Positions 10,403-23,317 of a stretch of 64,000 nt of DNA are shown here, in pieces. This DNA comes from Endocalyx cinctus (lineage: Eukaryota > Ascomycota > Sordariomycetes > Amphisphaeriales > Apiosporaceae). Position 1 is the first letter of the stretch, and every line of letters starts with the position of its first letter. The position numbers were made by a program, and so were the translations under genes. The stretch spans positions 2,730,019-2,794,018 of the forward strand of contig BCKC01000007.1 of NCBI GenBank assembly GCA_001600455.1. The letters are read 5' to 3'. Below the pieces are notes generated by a model that saw nothing but the letters and a program-made list of their open reading frames with translations, did not search any database and had not been told where the DNA came from.

Positions 10403-13400
10403 TTCTGAAAAGTGACGAGAGGTGTATCGTGTGGTGTACAATAATTTTTAAGATGAATGCCGTCAAGGCAAGTGCCGATGGCCCGTGTTAATGGAACTCC
10501 CATGATAGTCATAACACTTTTTCTCATCCTTGGCTTGAGTATTGTCTTCTAATTTTTTTTTCGCTTTAATTTCTGACGCCGATCTAAAGATACTGACCGT
10601 CTTATTCGTTCCCATTGGTTCACTTATCATTTTAATCCAGAGAAAAATAAAATCAAAAAAGGTTGAATTATTCTTAGTGTACAATGGAAAGGATCAACGT
10701 GTTTGCTGACCATTGAGTAATAAAGTAATCAGCTCACACGATCAATCATATGTACCAGTCGACCAGTGAATCCTTTTTCAGTCTCTTAAAATACATACGA
10801 CGTTGGGATTAGAAAAAAATGGGGAGGGGAGGGGCTTAGGACCGGAATAGAAGACTATCCTATATCCAAATCTTCGGAACGGTCATGATGTCTAGTCCGA
10901 TAATTTTGAAGTGCTATTATTGAAGTCCGTAAGGTGTAAATGAGGACAAAGCACGGTAGCAGTTTCGAAACGGCTCTTCCACAGGTGCCGAGTACTTTGT
11001 AGGACCAAGTAAGCTATGGTAAGGCAACCTAGGTACTGTAGCTAGCATCTAAAGTTCCCTTCGATTCTGCAGATGACATGGGAGGGTGTGGGAAGAATTA
11101 CATGGGGCACAGAGCGGTCTGATTGGATAGGTGTGAGATTTGCATAGCCGCTGCCCGCCGTGCGTTAGCTTGCTTCTCGCTCATGCAAGTGCTCAAGCCA
11201 TCATCACGGGCTGTCCCCTGGTGGGTTTGACCTCTTTGGGACGTGAGAGAGAGGAAAGAAAGAAACAACGAAAAAAAAAATGACTTACATCATACGTAAA
11301 GAAACGAACGATGTCGACGGAAGACGATTGTCTCTGTTGTCTCCAACTCATCAAACTTTGGAATATAGGTGATACGATATGTCATATAAGACTATTATTC
11401 CTACAACTTCCAAATAAGGTAACGAGATCATTGTTGCCTATAATAGAAAAGATAAGGAGAAGGGAAAATAAAAGTCCTTGTTAAACTTACTCCATAAGCG
11501 AGGCTTTTTAGGTGATTTTGATATTCCCGATGCTATGTGACTCGGTGGTTACACGAATTGTCTTACTTTATCGGTCATGTCAGCGAGTCCGGCATTGGAC
11601 TGGCACATGGCATGGTTGCACCACCTCAACATTTCTACGTATACGCGATGATAAGAAAGAATACAGAACTCTAAAACTTCTAGTGTAATAGTGCAAACTT
11701 GACGCTCTAGGATTGCGTTACGTGTTAATGCTTATTGATAAATCCTTTTTTTTCTATCATCTTAACACAAGCAAGTGGTATTCGAAAGCAAGTAAGCAAG
11801 ATCCAAATGACACCCGGTATTATTCCATACATATAGTTCCTGCAATAAGCAGGCGAGGTTAGACCGGGTTCTGGAAGCTATTTCATTGGACGAGGCACTA
11901 AGAAACATCGTTGAGACCGCTGGATCATAATAAATATCCTCACCTATAGTCACACTTTTCAGCCACCGAGAATACTGTAAAAATCGAGCGAGTGAAATAC
12001 GTATGAACTAAGACGAACATAGACTACCAGATGAGAGTAGATATTCCGGGTACAATCTCGAATAATCCTACCTGCCCGACCCAAAAGAAGCTCCTGGCGT
12101 AGTGTCCTGACGTGGATGAATAAAAACGTTCTGCATGACATGAGCATGGCATATAACCTGCAGTGGCATTGAGGCTCTGAATCTCTTCTCACCATACGCA
12201 CCTTGTCCGCCCGTACCCACTCCCAGGCCATTTTGATGGCAATTTAGGCTCGCGTGTTCTGTAGGTAACGATAACACGAGATCCATGCACTCCTTCTGTC
12301 ATCAGATCAGGACGCGCAGGGTGCAAAGTCGAAGGGAAGAGGCACAGCAATCAAACGGCGTCAAGAACAACGACAAAAACAAAAAAAGCAGGAAGGGCTT
12401 GCATAGAAAACGGACAGGATAAATCAAGTGCCGATGCTGTCAACATCCAACTCTTCCCCATCAACGTATACTACGTGTAGAGCTTTGACTGTTATCTGCA
12501 TCAGTGGGGATTTTCCCCCTCTGATCCACTGACGGCGCATTACTGCGTAGTGTAGACCAACCTTATTAGACCCTATGTAAGGGCCTTGCAGTCTGACACT
12601 GAATGCCGGTAAACACTCTCCCACCTGCCCCTGTTTCTTCCTATTTTCCTTTCTCGTCCTAATATTATCGATCTAATATCATCATGCAGCTCTCATGCTA
12701 GTTAATTTTTTTTTTTTTTTTTAAATTCTGTTAGGACTCCGCAAAACAACTCCCTTCTTGGCCCTGCGTGAGATAGAAAACCTATTTGCCCCTCCAATGA
12801 TCTACCTACTGAGACAGGACCCTGAAAAATGACGACGAAATACAAGAAAATGGGGACTGAAACTTGGAGACTAAGGCACACCAAATTGCCACCCGCTGCT
12901 ATATTTGAGCACGTCCATATATACTAAATAAATCAATTGATCGGAGTAAATCATCGTATACTACCTAGACAAGAGAGCAAAAGAGGTGGGGGTGGATCGA
13001 GTATGTATCTAAGTTAGTATAATACTTTAATTATTATTACTTTCTGAAAAAAAAAAAGTTCGTTGTCATTGGGTTGGATTTACCGCCAGTAGGCTCAGGC
13101 CACGAACGAAGCCAGGTGAGTTGTACGGTCACGCTTACCAAGCCATTTTTTCTACTATCCGCATTCGAAACTCCTGTCTCGGATCATTGGCGAAAACGAC
13201 TGAAGACACAGTCTCGTATTGTTTTTCTAACCCCCCTCGACACCTAGATTTCTTAGTCATAGACGAATACGATAAATTGGCATCATCCTTTTGAAATGAT
13301 GTTTGTCCTTCTCGATGAGCTCTTGGCGGGCGCCCGATGTGTATGCTTGAGCAAGCCTAGTCTGAGGTTGTCAATTTGTGCTACCTCTGTTCATATGATA

Positions 13401-15140
13401 ATTACCGCCCCCAACATATTCGGGGCGAGAGAAGAAATCTACGATACTCCCGATGTAAGATGTGATAGGGCTCTGCTGTTGAGTTGTGGCTGAAGGCCTT
13501 TGTGAACGTCTAAAAGTTGGCGTCAGACACGGAGAAGAGCGGATCCGACAGTGGAGGATCATGAAAATAAACAAAAAAACCGTACGAGAGACAGATCGCG
13601 AACCGCATTTCAATTTACGTACCGTACGAATAATTCTCACCTGACTGTAATCTGGAGATTTATTTTATTTTATTCTATTAAGCACTAGAGCGGATATACG
13701 CTACAAGAGAATAAGCTTGGCATTATATGGTCTGGATTCTGCTTGCAGATATGTGCTTAGGTTTCGCGGCATCTCGCATAAGGGTACGTATGTGTTGCAT
13801 ATGGACAGGGCAGCGTGCTTATGATATGTTACCCTAAATGATGCTCCACTACTCTTGTAGTCAGTAGCGTATGGCCCTTTTTAAGATCTTCAGTGCATGG
13901 AATGATTGATCTGATGTCAAAGAAGCCCGATGTTGAATACGACGAGAGATCATCAGTCTGAACGAGATGATGAAGGAGTAGTGCCGGAGAGATGTGGAAA
14001 ATCGAATCGGTCTCGAACGTTTTTTTCAGGCACCTCCGATTGTCAACAAATCCACAGCCGATCACTACCTAAAATCTAACTAGGCAGTCAACTCAAAATA
14101 CGCCCACTCCGAGTGAGCCTAATGTGCAAAATTCATAACGTCTTCATTTGATGACGGGACGTCAACCAAGCGGTCAGCAACAGTCGTGCTCTGAGTAGTG
14201 AATAAGAGATGATTTTACATATTGGCATGGCGTTTCTATACGACTTGCCAGACGCTTTGAACCCCCATTTCTTCAATCTGAGATACATCGTGCATGCTAC
14301 CACATGAAGCAGGTGTAACAATGCGATGAAGCTGTGCGTTACAACGAATAGCTCATTGACGCATCATCAGTTGTATCTGAGAGAAGATCAACAGGAGATG
14401 AGTTAAGGCGATCAACACAGACTTTGTTTCTAAAGCTATACACGGTATAGTTTAATTACGTCCTGATCTCACCGAGGCGTCGCTCGATGTGTTCTAAAGA
14501 ATGAGCTGGCATACGGCAGCATATTCATTCGTCCAAGATGACAAAGGACATTGTAGGCCATTCTTGAAAAAGCCAATATAATATGACATGGTTGTATATA
14601 GTATATACGACTGGGTTGGTGAGAGGGGATTCGTCTACAAAGTATCTCTGATAGTTGGGTGAAAGAAAGTTTCCTTAACCCTCGGGATATCGGTGGGGGC
14701 TCACTAGAACATGGAGGGATGCATCGGATGGCTTGCATTTTCCAACCACACAAACATTTTAGACTCAATATGTAGGATAATTTCACGCTACACAACCGGA
14801 CGCAGTACATACATACATACTACATACATTGCATATGTGGTACCTATGTATTGAAGTATTTATATGCACATCGTACCGTGCCCCTGACTGACGCTTGCAT
14901 TGGCTGCCGTCTTGATTAAACGTCTGCCCCATCTCACCTAGTCGCGTTATTGACGAACGGTTGAGGATTACGGAGTACCATACACCCAATTGCTAAGCTA
15001 CGCACGTCCACGCTGTATGGAGGAGAAACACTCAGGAGAGTCAGTACCTTACAAGCACCGGTCACAATCGAGTACCTAGCTAGAACTTTACTATGTGCCT
15101 AAAGTAAAGATTGTGTGAAAAGCAAGAAAAAGGCGAGTTG

Positions 15141-15171
15141 AAAAAANAAAAAAAAAAAAAAAAAAAAAAAA
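15141..15171. repeat. Poly-A run with one ambiguous base
   Basis: Thirty-one positions, all A except an N at 15147. The N reflects a sequencing ambiguity typical of long homopolymers. Confidence 0.9.
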
Positions 15172-18100
15172 CCCAGCCTTCTGTTAACAGAACGAGTAAA
15201 ATAAGATTAAAAAAAAAAGACTCGTTCGTGGAAATACCTACATCGACTGGATCTATCTAGGTTCGGTCGGCGAGAACGAAAGATGACGGTGATCATGGGT
15301 TTTTCTTGTTGGCTGAATCCACGAAAAAAAAAGTGTTACACTGCAACCTTGACCGGGGGGTCCACCGCCAAAAAGGAAAAGAGGATCAGGATACTGATTA
15401 CCAACAGAAATCTTGGCTAGCAGCGAGATTGGGGGAAGTTTAAGAAAAGAGGGGGGGGAGGAAAATGGGTGAGAGAAAGAGAGAGAGGGAGAGAGCCAAG
15501 CAAATAACTGGCCCACCCACCATCTTTCTCTGGGAAGAGGGGGGGCGTGTATACACTTTCTCATATTTCCATGCGTAGACGCTCTCTGCTACTGCAAACT
15601 ATGTAATAAATAGTTTATGTCTCCAACGGGCTGCATACACGCCTCAGCCTAGCGAGGAAACGCCTATTTTCCAAATTAAAACACTCTATTGGGCGCCTGA
15701 GGCAAATCCCCAACCGCCTTTATACTACTTCCGACACTTTGTATCATAATTCAATGGACGAGAGGAGGGGGCAAGTTGATTGAATAATAATAAAAGCCCG
15801 GCAATCAATGACCTACTGCCGCGGGTGTTGCGGCGGTTGGTTGGCTGGTTTTGGCGACGAGAACAGAGAGAGAAAAAAAAAATACACACTTTAAATCGGC
15901 ATAATTTCTAGGGCCATGTTTTTTAACTATCAGGATGGAATGAACAGAGTTTAGGCCCGTTAATTAATTTATGTTTGAGAGTGATTTTTTATCTTTCTCG
16001 CTCGCTCTCTTTGCTTTTTTTTTTTTTTGAGGAATCGACTTTGCTGAAGCGGAGATAAGAAGAATTAAGCGCTTCGACATGGGTGCCTATAACCCTTGAA
16101 GGAACCACTTTCAACAGATCACGACAAGGTATAGGGATAAACCCAGCCATTGACGTCTTGACGCGAGTTCTTCCCCTTTATTTTTGATCTAATCCCCTTG
16201 TCGTGGAGGAACGGATATGCTATGTACTCGAAGGTTTGAACCGAGCCGACGAAAGTTTCCATGCGTTAAGCCAGAAACATGGTAAGAAAATGAGGGATAA
16301 TACAAGTATATAGATAGTAACAGACAATATATTGTACCGTGTCGCTTCGTCTGACGGAAATATGGAGTCAATCTAAATCAGCTTAAAAAAAAAAACACTT
16401 TGTGTGTATGCTACATAGTAGGTGATTTGATGTGAAAAGAGAGCTTGTAGCGTAGATGGGGGACCAGGGATGAGAGCCGAGTCTGTACTCCGAACGGCGC
16501 GCTATGTGCGATACTACGGAAGTATTCGCGGGATATCCTCGTACCGATACTAGAACAGCCACCCAAGCCACCAGCGTCTCAGAAACCCCAGTACACAATA
16601 AATTAGGATGGTACTTGGTGCTACGATGCCACGCTTGGGAGAGTGAGACTGGTCGGTTATTTGTTGGAGAGTCGTCGAGTGGTTGAAGACAAAAAAAAAA
16701 AAGAGAGAGAGAGAGAGAAAAAAGGATGGAAAAAAAATTAAAAAAATAAAATAAAAAATTGACCAACCAGTCAGACGGACAACGCAGCAACACTGTGTAC
16801 GCTGTCCTCATCCTATTCGTCGTAATTCTGAACGACTTTTATTTTATTGGAATTTTATTATTTTCCAGTCCCCCCAAATCCCTGCTTGCCTGCCTGCCTG
16901 CCTAATGTATATGTATAGACTTGCAAATATGTTGGGAACTGAGCCTACGCACATTTCACACCTCATGTTAACGTGTGCTCGACAACAGAGCCTGACATCT
17001 AGATGAACACCTTTGGTAACCTGATCGATACTGAGAAGGTATAGATCGTAGCTTAACATTGTCCATTATTTTTTTTTTTGGATGGTCATTTTGGTTCTAT
17101 AAATATATTAATAGGCAAGGGCTATTGATTTAGATGACCATCATATTTGGGACCGCCATAATATACAATACTTGTTAATATTTAATTCTGATAATAGCAC
17201 ATCATCTACGTATTTCACCAACCACTTGACAGTAAATGTGAATGTGAATGATATCCTGTTGTGGACGACGTCTTTTGTGTCACCTAACTTGGAAGTAGAG
17301 GTGAGGAAAAGACCGTGAATTTCTCTGTACCTATTAGCACTACATCCGGCATGACGTCCTCTTCAACGCTACGGTTTTAAGGGCTTTGACTTTTTTTTTT
17401 TCTTCTTCTTCTTTCTTTTTCAACTCTACGTGTACATAAAGTAGAGAGGTTGGAATTAGGTAAAACTTCTAGAAAACAATTTGATACATGTTGATATGTA
17501 CTATTGAATCTTCGCAACCGTAGCACTTAAAGCCTTTGGGTGGCCTTTGGATTACCCAATATAATAAATGGTTTTTTATTTTTATTTATTTATTTCAATA
17601 ATAATGCCATATTATTTCTTACACAGTAAGGCGGGCGGAGGTCTTTTGGTAACTTGTTACGCGCCGGAAGAAAAGAGAGAGAGAGAGAGAGGGGATAATC
17701 TTCAATTCGCACTGTAATGTAGCGACACTGTGAAGTTTTGGTAACACGATTTCGATCTGTTACGAGAAGCAATGGATTCGGGGCTGTCAGTTACTTTTAA
17801 ATGATAACCTAATAGACCCCGCTCTACGGTTTCTACTGTTTTAGGCATCTTAAAAGAATCCACGTTTTAAGTTTAAATGTTTGATATACAAGCATATACC
17901 TTGATGGAAATTCTTATCCAGATAAACGTTTAAAGTGATAGATAATTACATAATTGCTCAAAGATTGAAAACATGAGACCATCTTTATCTGTGGATATTT
18001 ACTAAGTATTGAGTACAAGTATATAACGGATGGATGGGATCGAAGTGAAGTGAAATGAAGTGAAGTTTGAAAAAAAAGAGAATAAGTCGAGAGCCATCAT

Positions 18101-18179
18101 AACACTTAGAATTACATGAGAGAACTCGATGAAAATGTGACGAGGTAACTTTAATCAAGTAGGTAACGAAGGAATGCGT

Positions 18180-18910
18180 GACACATGATGATACAATGTA
18201 ATATTAATGACAAAATACAGTGTTATCTACCCATATGTATTAGTACCTAGGTAGGTAATATGTTCATACGTGTATAGGATTAGTTCGGGTTGCAAAGTCT
18301 CCGAGTTACCATTTAATGTTGAATATTTTTATTTATTTTCCTATTCCTCTCGCTATTACTATACGTAACCCATTATGAAGAAAAAAAAAAGATACGGGAA
18401 TAACTAATATAATTATTATTTAAACTTACGCTGGTGCTGTAGTAAATTCATAGTATTCACTTGATGATGTGTACTTGACGTTTACGCATCTATGACCGAA
18501 TACGCATACTTTAACTACTAAGTAAGTAGGTAGCAAATAGGCCATTATATATACTTAAGTAAGTATAAGTAGTGGTATACTAACTACTGTAAAACTGGGT
18601 TAGAATTACCTACTACGCTAAGTAATACAGTAGTGTACTGTAGTATCATAGTATGTACTATGTACGTGTAAGTGAATAAAGTACACGCACGGTAGGATAT
18701 AGGTGAATTCCAATATGGGTAATTACCAGTATAAGTAAGTACTTAAGTGAGTACGTACACGTACCTAGGTAGGTACCTATATGCTCAGTAAAGAACGGGT
18801 AGAAAATATATAGTGTACTGCGTACATACCACACTACGGAGTATCACGATAGTATAGTATAGTAAAATAAAGTACAGTACCTGCCTATACTACACACTAA
18901 ATCATGTACA
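18180..18910. repeat. GTA/TAC-rich, palindrome-dense segment
   Basis: The segment repeatedly uses GTA, TAC, TAAGTA and CCTAGG words. TACCTAGGTA, a perfect 10-base palindrome, occurs near 18245 and again near 18763, each followed by GGTA; TTAAGTAAGTA-type words occur several times. Similar words recur near 27200-27420 and 28880-28970. It looks like a family-wide low-complexity sequence rather than a defined element. Confidence 0.5.
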
Positions 18911-20653
18911 TAGGTGGTGATTATACACCCCTCCCCCTCTCTATCCAATCCTTGTTAACACTCCCCCTTGATCCCCGCCATTAGTGCTTAAGATGGAGCC
19001 ATTTTTTTTTTCTCTACGGGTTGATTGTACCACCCATGACCTGCTAAATTCCCCCCCTCCCTCTTTTTTTGAATACCCTGGTTACTTACAAAAGTATTCC
19101 CTGGACCTTTTTTTGTTTAAAAAAATAAAATAAAATAATAAATCAAATAAAATCAAATGTTGACAGGGTATTGAACCAACCTCTCCACTCGGTCCAGGGA
19201 CTACCCAAAGGCCTACCAGGTCTCTCTGATCCACTATTTTCCTTTTCTTCCTCCCCGGCTCGACAACAAACCCTAGCAGATAGCCCCATACTCCGGGGCC
19301 ATCCAGACTGCTACTGGCTTCTGACTGGTTACTTTTTATATAGTGTACTTGATAATAGTTTAGAGATGATAATACTTTGTACGTATATGTATACTTTACG
19401 TGTAGATATGAAGGGTTGAGTAAATACCCAGGTAAGTATGGGTATGGGTACGAGAGTATGGGTATGAGTATGGGGAGGAAGCAGAAGAAGCTTGCTATCT
19501 TATTAAAAAGTACATCACTTTCCTTACCTCTTTTTTTTTCCATCCCCTCTTATCCATATCCATATCCATATACATACTACATATACGATAATAATAGTAG
19601 AAATAAATATACTAACCCAAGTATCTATTTCAATCCATGGATGTGTAGTACTTCTAATATCGTCTTAATCCTTAATCACCATCCTAACTACTACTTTCGT
19701 GGTTAGCTTACCGTTCCGCCCGCATCTACCTCTTAAACATATTTCGAACCAATTTTTTTTTTCTTCTTTTACTTACATATCCCGTCACTACTACTTACTA
19801 CTCCTCCTTCTATTATTTCCTCTTCTTCCTCCACCTACTATCCGGACAACCTCTTGTCTACTTTTTCCTTTTCCCTTTCCCTATTCCCTCTTTTCTTCCC
19901 CTTCCCCTTCCTCTTCTAACCATTCCGACCTGTTCAATTCTTTATAGAGAAAGGTCATTGAGGTCCGGGGTTAAAGGTACGTTGATCTTCTATCCGTCGT
20001 CTCTCTTATCCACTACTCAATTCGCTAGTTGCGCAAACTCCAACACTTGGCCCCCCCATAGCCCACCACTCTAAAACTACCGTACATTCATCCCACTTCG
20101 AAAATACTTAAACGAATGATATTTGTCTGTTCCTTATGCAAATTGGCTGATTGTATTTGCGCAACAGTCGAGAGTTTTTTTTTTATATTTCATTTATTTT
20201 ATTCTATTTCCTAATCTGAGAAAGGAAGCTGTCTTAAGAGAAATTGTGCGTTTGTGTACCAAATGAGAATCCCCTTACTCTTTAGTCTATGTTCATGTTC
20301 GCGTAATACGTCCTGCTATTTCAAACGATCTACAACGAGGAAGATGTTATACTATGTTCTTTTTTAAGATAACTTGACTGATATCTCTTGACCCTTCAGT
20401 AATCTCAGGATCCGCACCAATTTCCCTTCGTCACGAATTCACGTTTTCACGAATTGTTCGAATATTTTTTTGTGCAAACTCCAGTAAATATTCTCTGCGT
20501 CAACACCTCGATCCGATCTAGTTCGAACTCAATCCCCGAAGGACTAACCCTCACTCCTGGTTGTCATAAGAAAATAAATTACCCAGGTGTAATTGGAAGA
20601 GATCTGAAACGAGCATTTGCCGTACATTCTGTTCGTTGAATGCAAAAGTGCCC

Positions 20654-20767
20654 ATGCTTTGGAGTGGTGTAGCCGTGCGATTTCAATTTTCGAAATTTAA
20701 GGAGATACAACAGATAGCGTTCGACAATTTGTTTTCAAGTCTCAAATTACATTCAATTGCCTCTGAA
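20654..20767 (+). promoter_or_regulatory. Upstream open reading frame in the stuA leader (37 codons)
   Basis: The ATG at 20654 opens a 37-residue frame ending in TGA at 20765-20767, about 530 bases upstream of the stuA start. The peptide (begins MLWSGVAVRF) has no recognised domain. Upstream frames are known in the Aspergillus nidulans stuA leader, so a translational control role is plausible. Whether the site lies in the transcript is not shown by the sequence. Confidence 0.35.
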
Positions 20768-20907
20768 ACATTGGCTCTTGTTCAAAAGAAAGCCGATTGA
20801 CCAATTTTCCCTGGCTCTCAACCAAGTTTTGATCATTCTCGAACCGTCGTGATTCTTCATCGCGGTTCTGATCTTTCGAGTCGCCTTTGCCGGCCTGCAT
20901 TACCTGA

Positions 20908-21294
20908 GCTTCGCCTAACCGAGCCCTCTGTGGCCTTTTTTCTCCAGTCGTAAAACTGGATCTCCCACCGATCTCCCATCCGCAAACCCGGGGAACGTCT
21001 GACGGACCATCACCCTACGGTTCTCTCGCTAGTCAGCGTCCGCCGTATGTAAGTGAAAGGTTGCCATCACTACCCTTGCCGCAACCTCCCTTTGCCTATT
21101 CTTCAAGTACTTCGTCTCCCCGGGTTAGCTCCATCGGATCTTCCGCGAGTTCAAACGGCGATTCGTCCTCGTCTTATACCTCCGCCCCTTCGTCGAACGG
21201 ACCCAAGACTCCTTCGCCCCATCTACCCGTGACGGCTGCCATATCCGCCCCCCCGGCCCAGCACACCGTCTCTGGTTACGAACAGTACCCTGCG
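20908..21294 (+). other. Stop-free, ATG-free frame in phase with StuA (possible N-terminal extension)
   Basis: The stuA frame stays open for 129 codons upstream of its first ATG, from just after a TGA at 20905-20907. The encoded sequence is Pro/Ser/Thr-rich (for example LPPISHPQTRG and SNGPKTPSPHLP), like the StuA N-terminus itself. It contains no in-frame ATG. It could be added by splicing from an upstream exon: TTTTTTCTCCAG at 20936-20947 is a good acceptor. It could also start at a near-cognate codon: CTG at 20956 has A at -3 and G at +4. Alternatively it is simply leader. Confidence 0.4.
21047..21052 (+). promoter_or_regulatory. ATG-TAA start-stop element in the stuA leader
   Basis: ATG followed directly by TAA, 248 bases before the stuA start. 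It is the only ATG between 20768 and 21294. The same bases also contain a consensus splice donor (GTAAGTG from 21049), so the site may be read either as a minimal upstream frame that stalls ribosomes or as a 5' splice site. Confidence 0.4.
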
Positions 21295-23317
21295 ATGAAT
21301 CCAGCACCTCCCGACATGTACTACTCTGCTCCCCCGCACATGTCAGCAGGCCCTGCCCCGCCGCCGTCGACAGTCACCTCGAACTCGCTCCCGCCGCAAT
21401 ACGGTCACCAACAACCGACGTTATTGCAACCTGGCCCTGGGCAATACCAGCCAACTACGTACCCTCAATATGGATACGCCAATGGCTTGACGTCTCCCCA
21501 ATCCGCACCCCCGGTTTCAGGCCCAATGGGTGGTTCCACCGTCCTTCCCCTTCCTGGTGTTAGCCAGCAACCCGGCATGCAGAACCAGTATTCAGGCTTC
21601 GACACCACTGGTCAGATTGCTCCCCCTGGTATGAAACCCAGGGTGACTGCAACGCTGTGGGAAGATGAAGGCAGCCTATGTTTCCAAGTTGAGGCTCGAG
21701 GTATTTGCGTGGCTCGACGCGAAGGTAAGTTTAGAAAATGCTATAGAGTATCCACTTACTAAACAATCAGGATACCTTGCTAACCCAAAATTGTAGACAA
21801 CCACATGATCAATGGAACAAAACTTTTGAACGTTGCTGGAATGACTCGTGGTCGACGCGATGGAATATTAAAGAGTGAAAAAATCCGACATGTGGTCAAG
21901 ATCGGACCTATGCACTTGAAGGGTGTCTGGTAAGTCACGAAGTAAGAGGATTTAATGAGATTGATTGTTTGCTAACATCATTTTAATTAGGATTCCATTC
22001 GAAAGAGCACTCGATTTCGCCAATAAGGAAAAGATTACGGAGCTTCTGTATCCCCTCTTTGTCCACAACATTGGCGCCTTGCTATATCACCCTACGAACC
22101 AAAACAGAACAAACCAGGTTATGGCAGCTGCCGAACGACGCAAGCAGGAGCAAAGCCAATTGCGTAACGGACCGGGCCCAGCTCCTCCTGGAGGTGTATT
22201 GCCGTCTATACAGCAGCACCACCATCACGGCATGAGCCTACCTGGCCCACAGTCCTCGCTTCCATCTCACACTAATGGTGGACGACCATCTTTAGACAGA
22301 GCCCACACGTTTCCCACGCCCCCAACTAGTGCTTCTAGCGTAATGGGAGCTATGGGCGCTTCAGAGAACTTCCAATGGAACCAAACGGGAATGAATAATG
22401 GCCAGCCACCAAACCCCATGTCAATTGACACTGGCTTGAGTAATGCCGCGCGATCAATGCCCGCAACCCCCGCGACCACGCCTCCTGGCAATACGCTGCA
22501 GAGCATGCAATCGTACCCTCAGGTCAGCCAACCCTACGACAGTTCGAGAGGAGTATACAGCGCTCCTTCTCAGCAGTCGCCGTACCCCCCCTCCAATACC
22601 AGCCCGCAGGATAGAAACATTTATGGGCAAACAAGCACCTACCTTAAGAGCGAGATGGGCCCGCCATCTACCCGCCCAACCGGACCTGCACCAACTGAAC
22701 AAGCTGACGTGAAACCGGCGAATGGGTTAATGTCGCATGGCGAAGGAGTCGCTCACCAGACGGGCGAGGACGAGGCGGAACATGAAGCTGAATATACCCA
22801 TGATAGTGGAGCCTACGATAACCGGACGGCTTATAATTATAACGCCCCTCAAGTAGCTCCTATGGCCACAGGTGATCACCAACATTTATCTGGAGATATC
22901 ACGGGATCTCCCAACCACCAAGCTGGTTCTGGCCGAGCAACTCCTCGGACCGCCGCACCACCCCAGCCGTACTACCAACAACAAGCAGGATATAGCACGC
23001 CTCCCCGAGGACCGGCGTCTAGTAACCTGTATAGTGTAATGAGCAATGACCGAGGGCCGCCTAACGGTGCCCAGCAAGCCGACGTTTACAGCTCTCAAAG
23101 TGATATCGGAGCACCGATGCAGAATGGTTATCAGCCGGTCCTTAATGGTGCGACAGGTGCTATAAAACGAGGCCGTGACGACGAAGACGACATGTCGCGA
23201 TCTTCTAATGGCGGCATGGAGATGAAACGAAGAAAAACGATTGTCGAGCCGCCTATGCCGACACCCGGTTACGACACCATGAACCGACCTACTTCGGCGG
23301 TAGCACGACGAAGATAA
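21295..23317 (+). CDS. stuA: APSES transcription factor StuA (Asm-1 type)
   Basis: Exons 21295-21724, 21797-21929 and 21991-23317; introns 21725-21796 and 21930-21990 have GTAAGT donors and TAG acceptors, and the spliced frame gives 629 residues. The DNA-binding APSES (KilA-N/bHLH-like) domain covers about residues 113-225: [20 protein letters not shown], then [20 protein letters not shown] and [18 protein letters not shown]. The rest matches StuA: the [15 protein letters not shown] and [12 protein letters not shown] segments, [16 protein letters not shown], and a C-terminal KRRK nuclear-localisation motif ending in ARRR. StuA/Asm-1 factors control conidiophore and fruiting-body development and spread to effectors and metabolism. 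The start at 21295 ([11 protein letters not shown]) aligns with the A. nidulans start region (MNQPQPYMDVHS); a longer product is possible (see 20908-21294). The intron pair splits the APSES domain. Confidence 0.95.

Larger units (their letters stand above)
10201..17600. other. Gene-free intergenic DNA (middle of the 18 kb stretch)
   Basis: No protein family, RNA gene or mobile element recognised on either strand. It holds a CATC tandem at 10374-10402, an A run with one ambiguous base at 15141-15171, and GA-rich and T-rich tracts. Sequence between the repeats is of ordinary complexity, so ancient decayed elements cannot be excluded by eye. Confidence 0.55.
17601..20907. other. Gene-free DNA and distal stuA upstream region
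   Basis: The last part of the gene-free stretch before the stuA leader. The 18180-18910 segment is dense in TAC/GTA words and TACCTAGGTA-like palindromes (listed separately). From about 19700 the plus strand becomes pyrimidine-rich (TTCTTCTTCC, CTTTTCCC and similar), as is usual near fungal transcription start regions, so stuA transcription may begin between about 19.7 and 20.7 kb. No gene is supported. Confidence 0.5.

Noticed and set aside
19160..19230. tRNA-like or SINE-like element on the minus strand (TGGACCGAGTGG A-box-like and GGTTCAATACC B-box-like words)
   Set aside because: The two boxes are only about 6-8 bases apart, far too close for a tRNA, and no acceptor-stem pairing is visible; likely chance or a badly decayed fragment.
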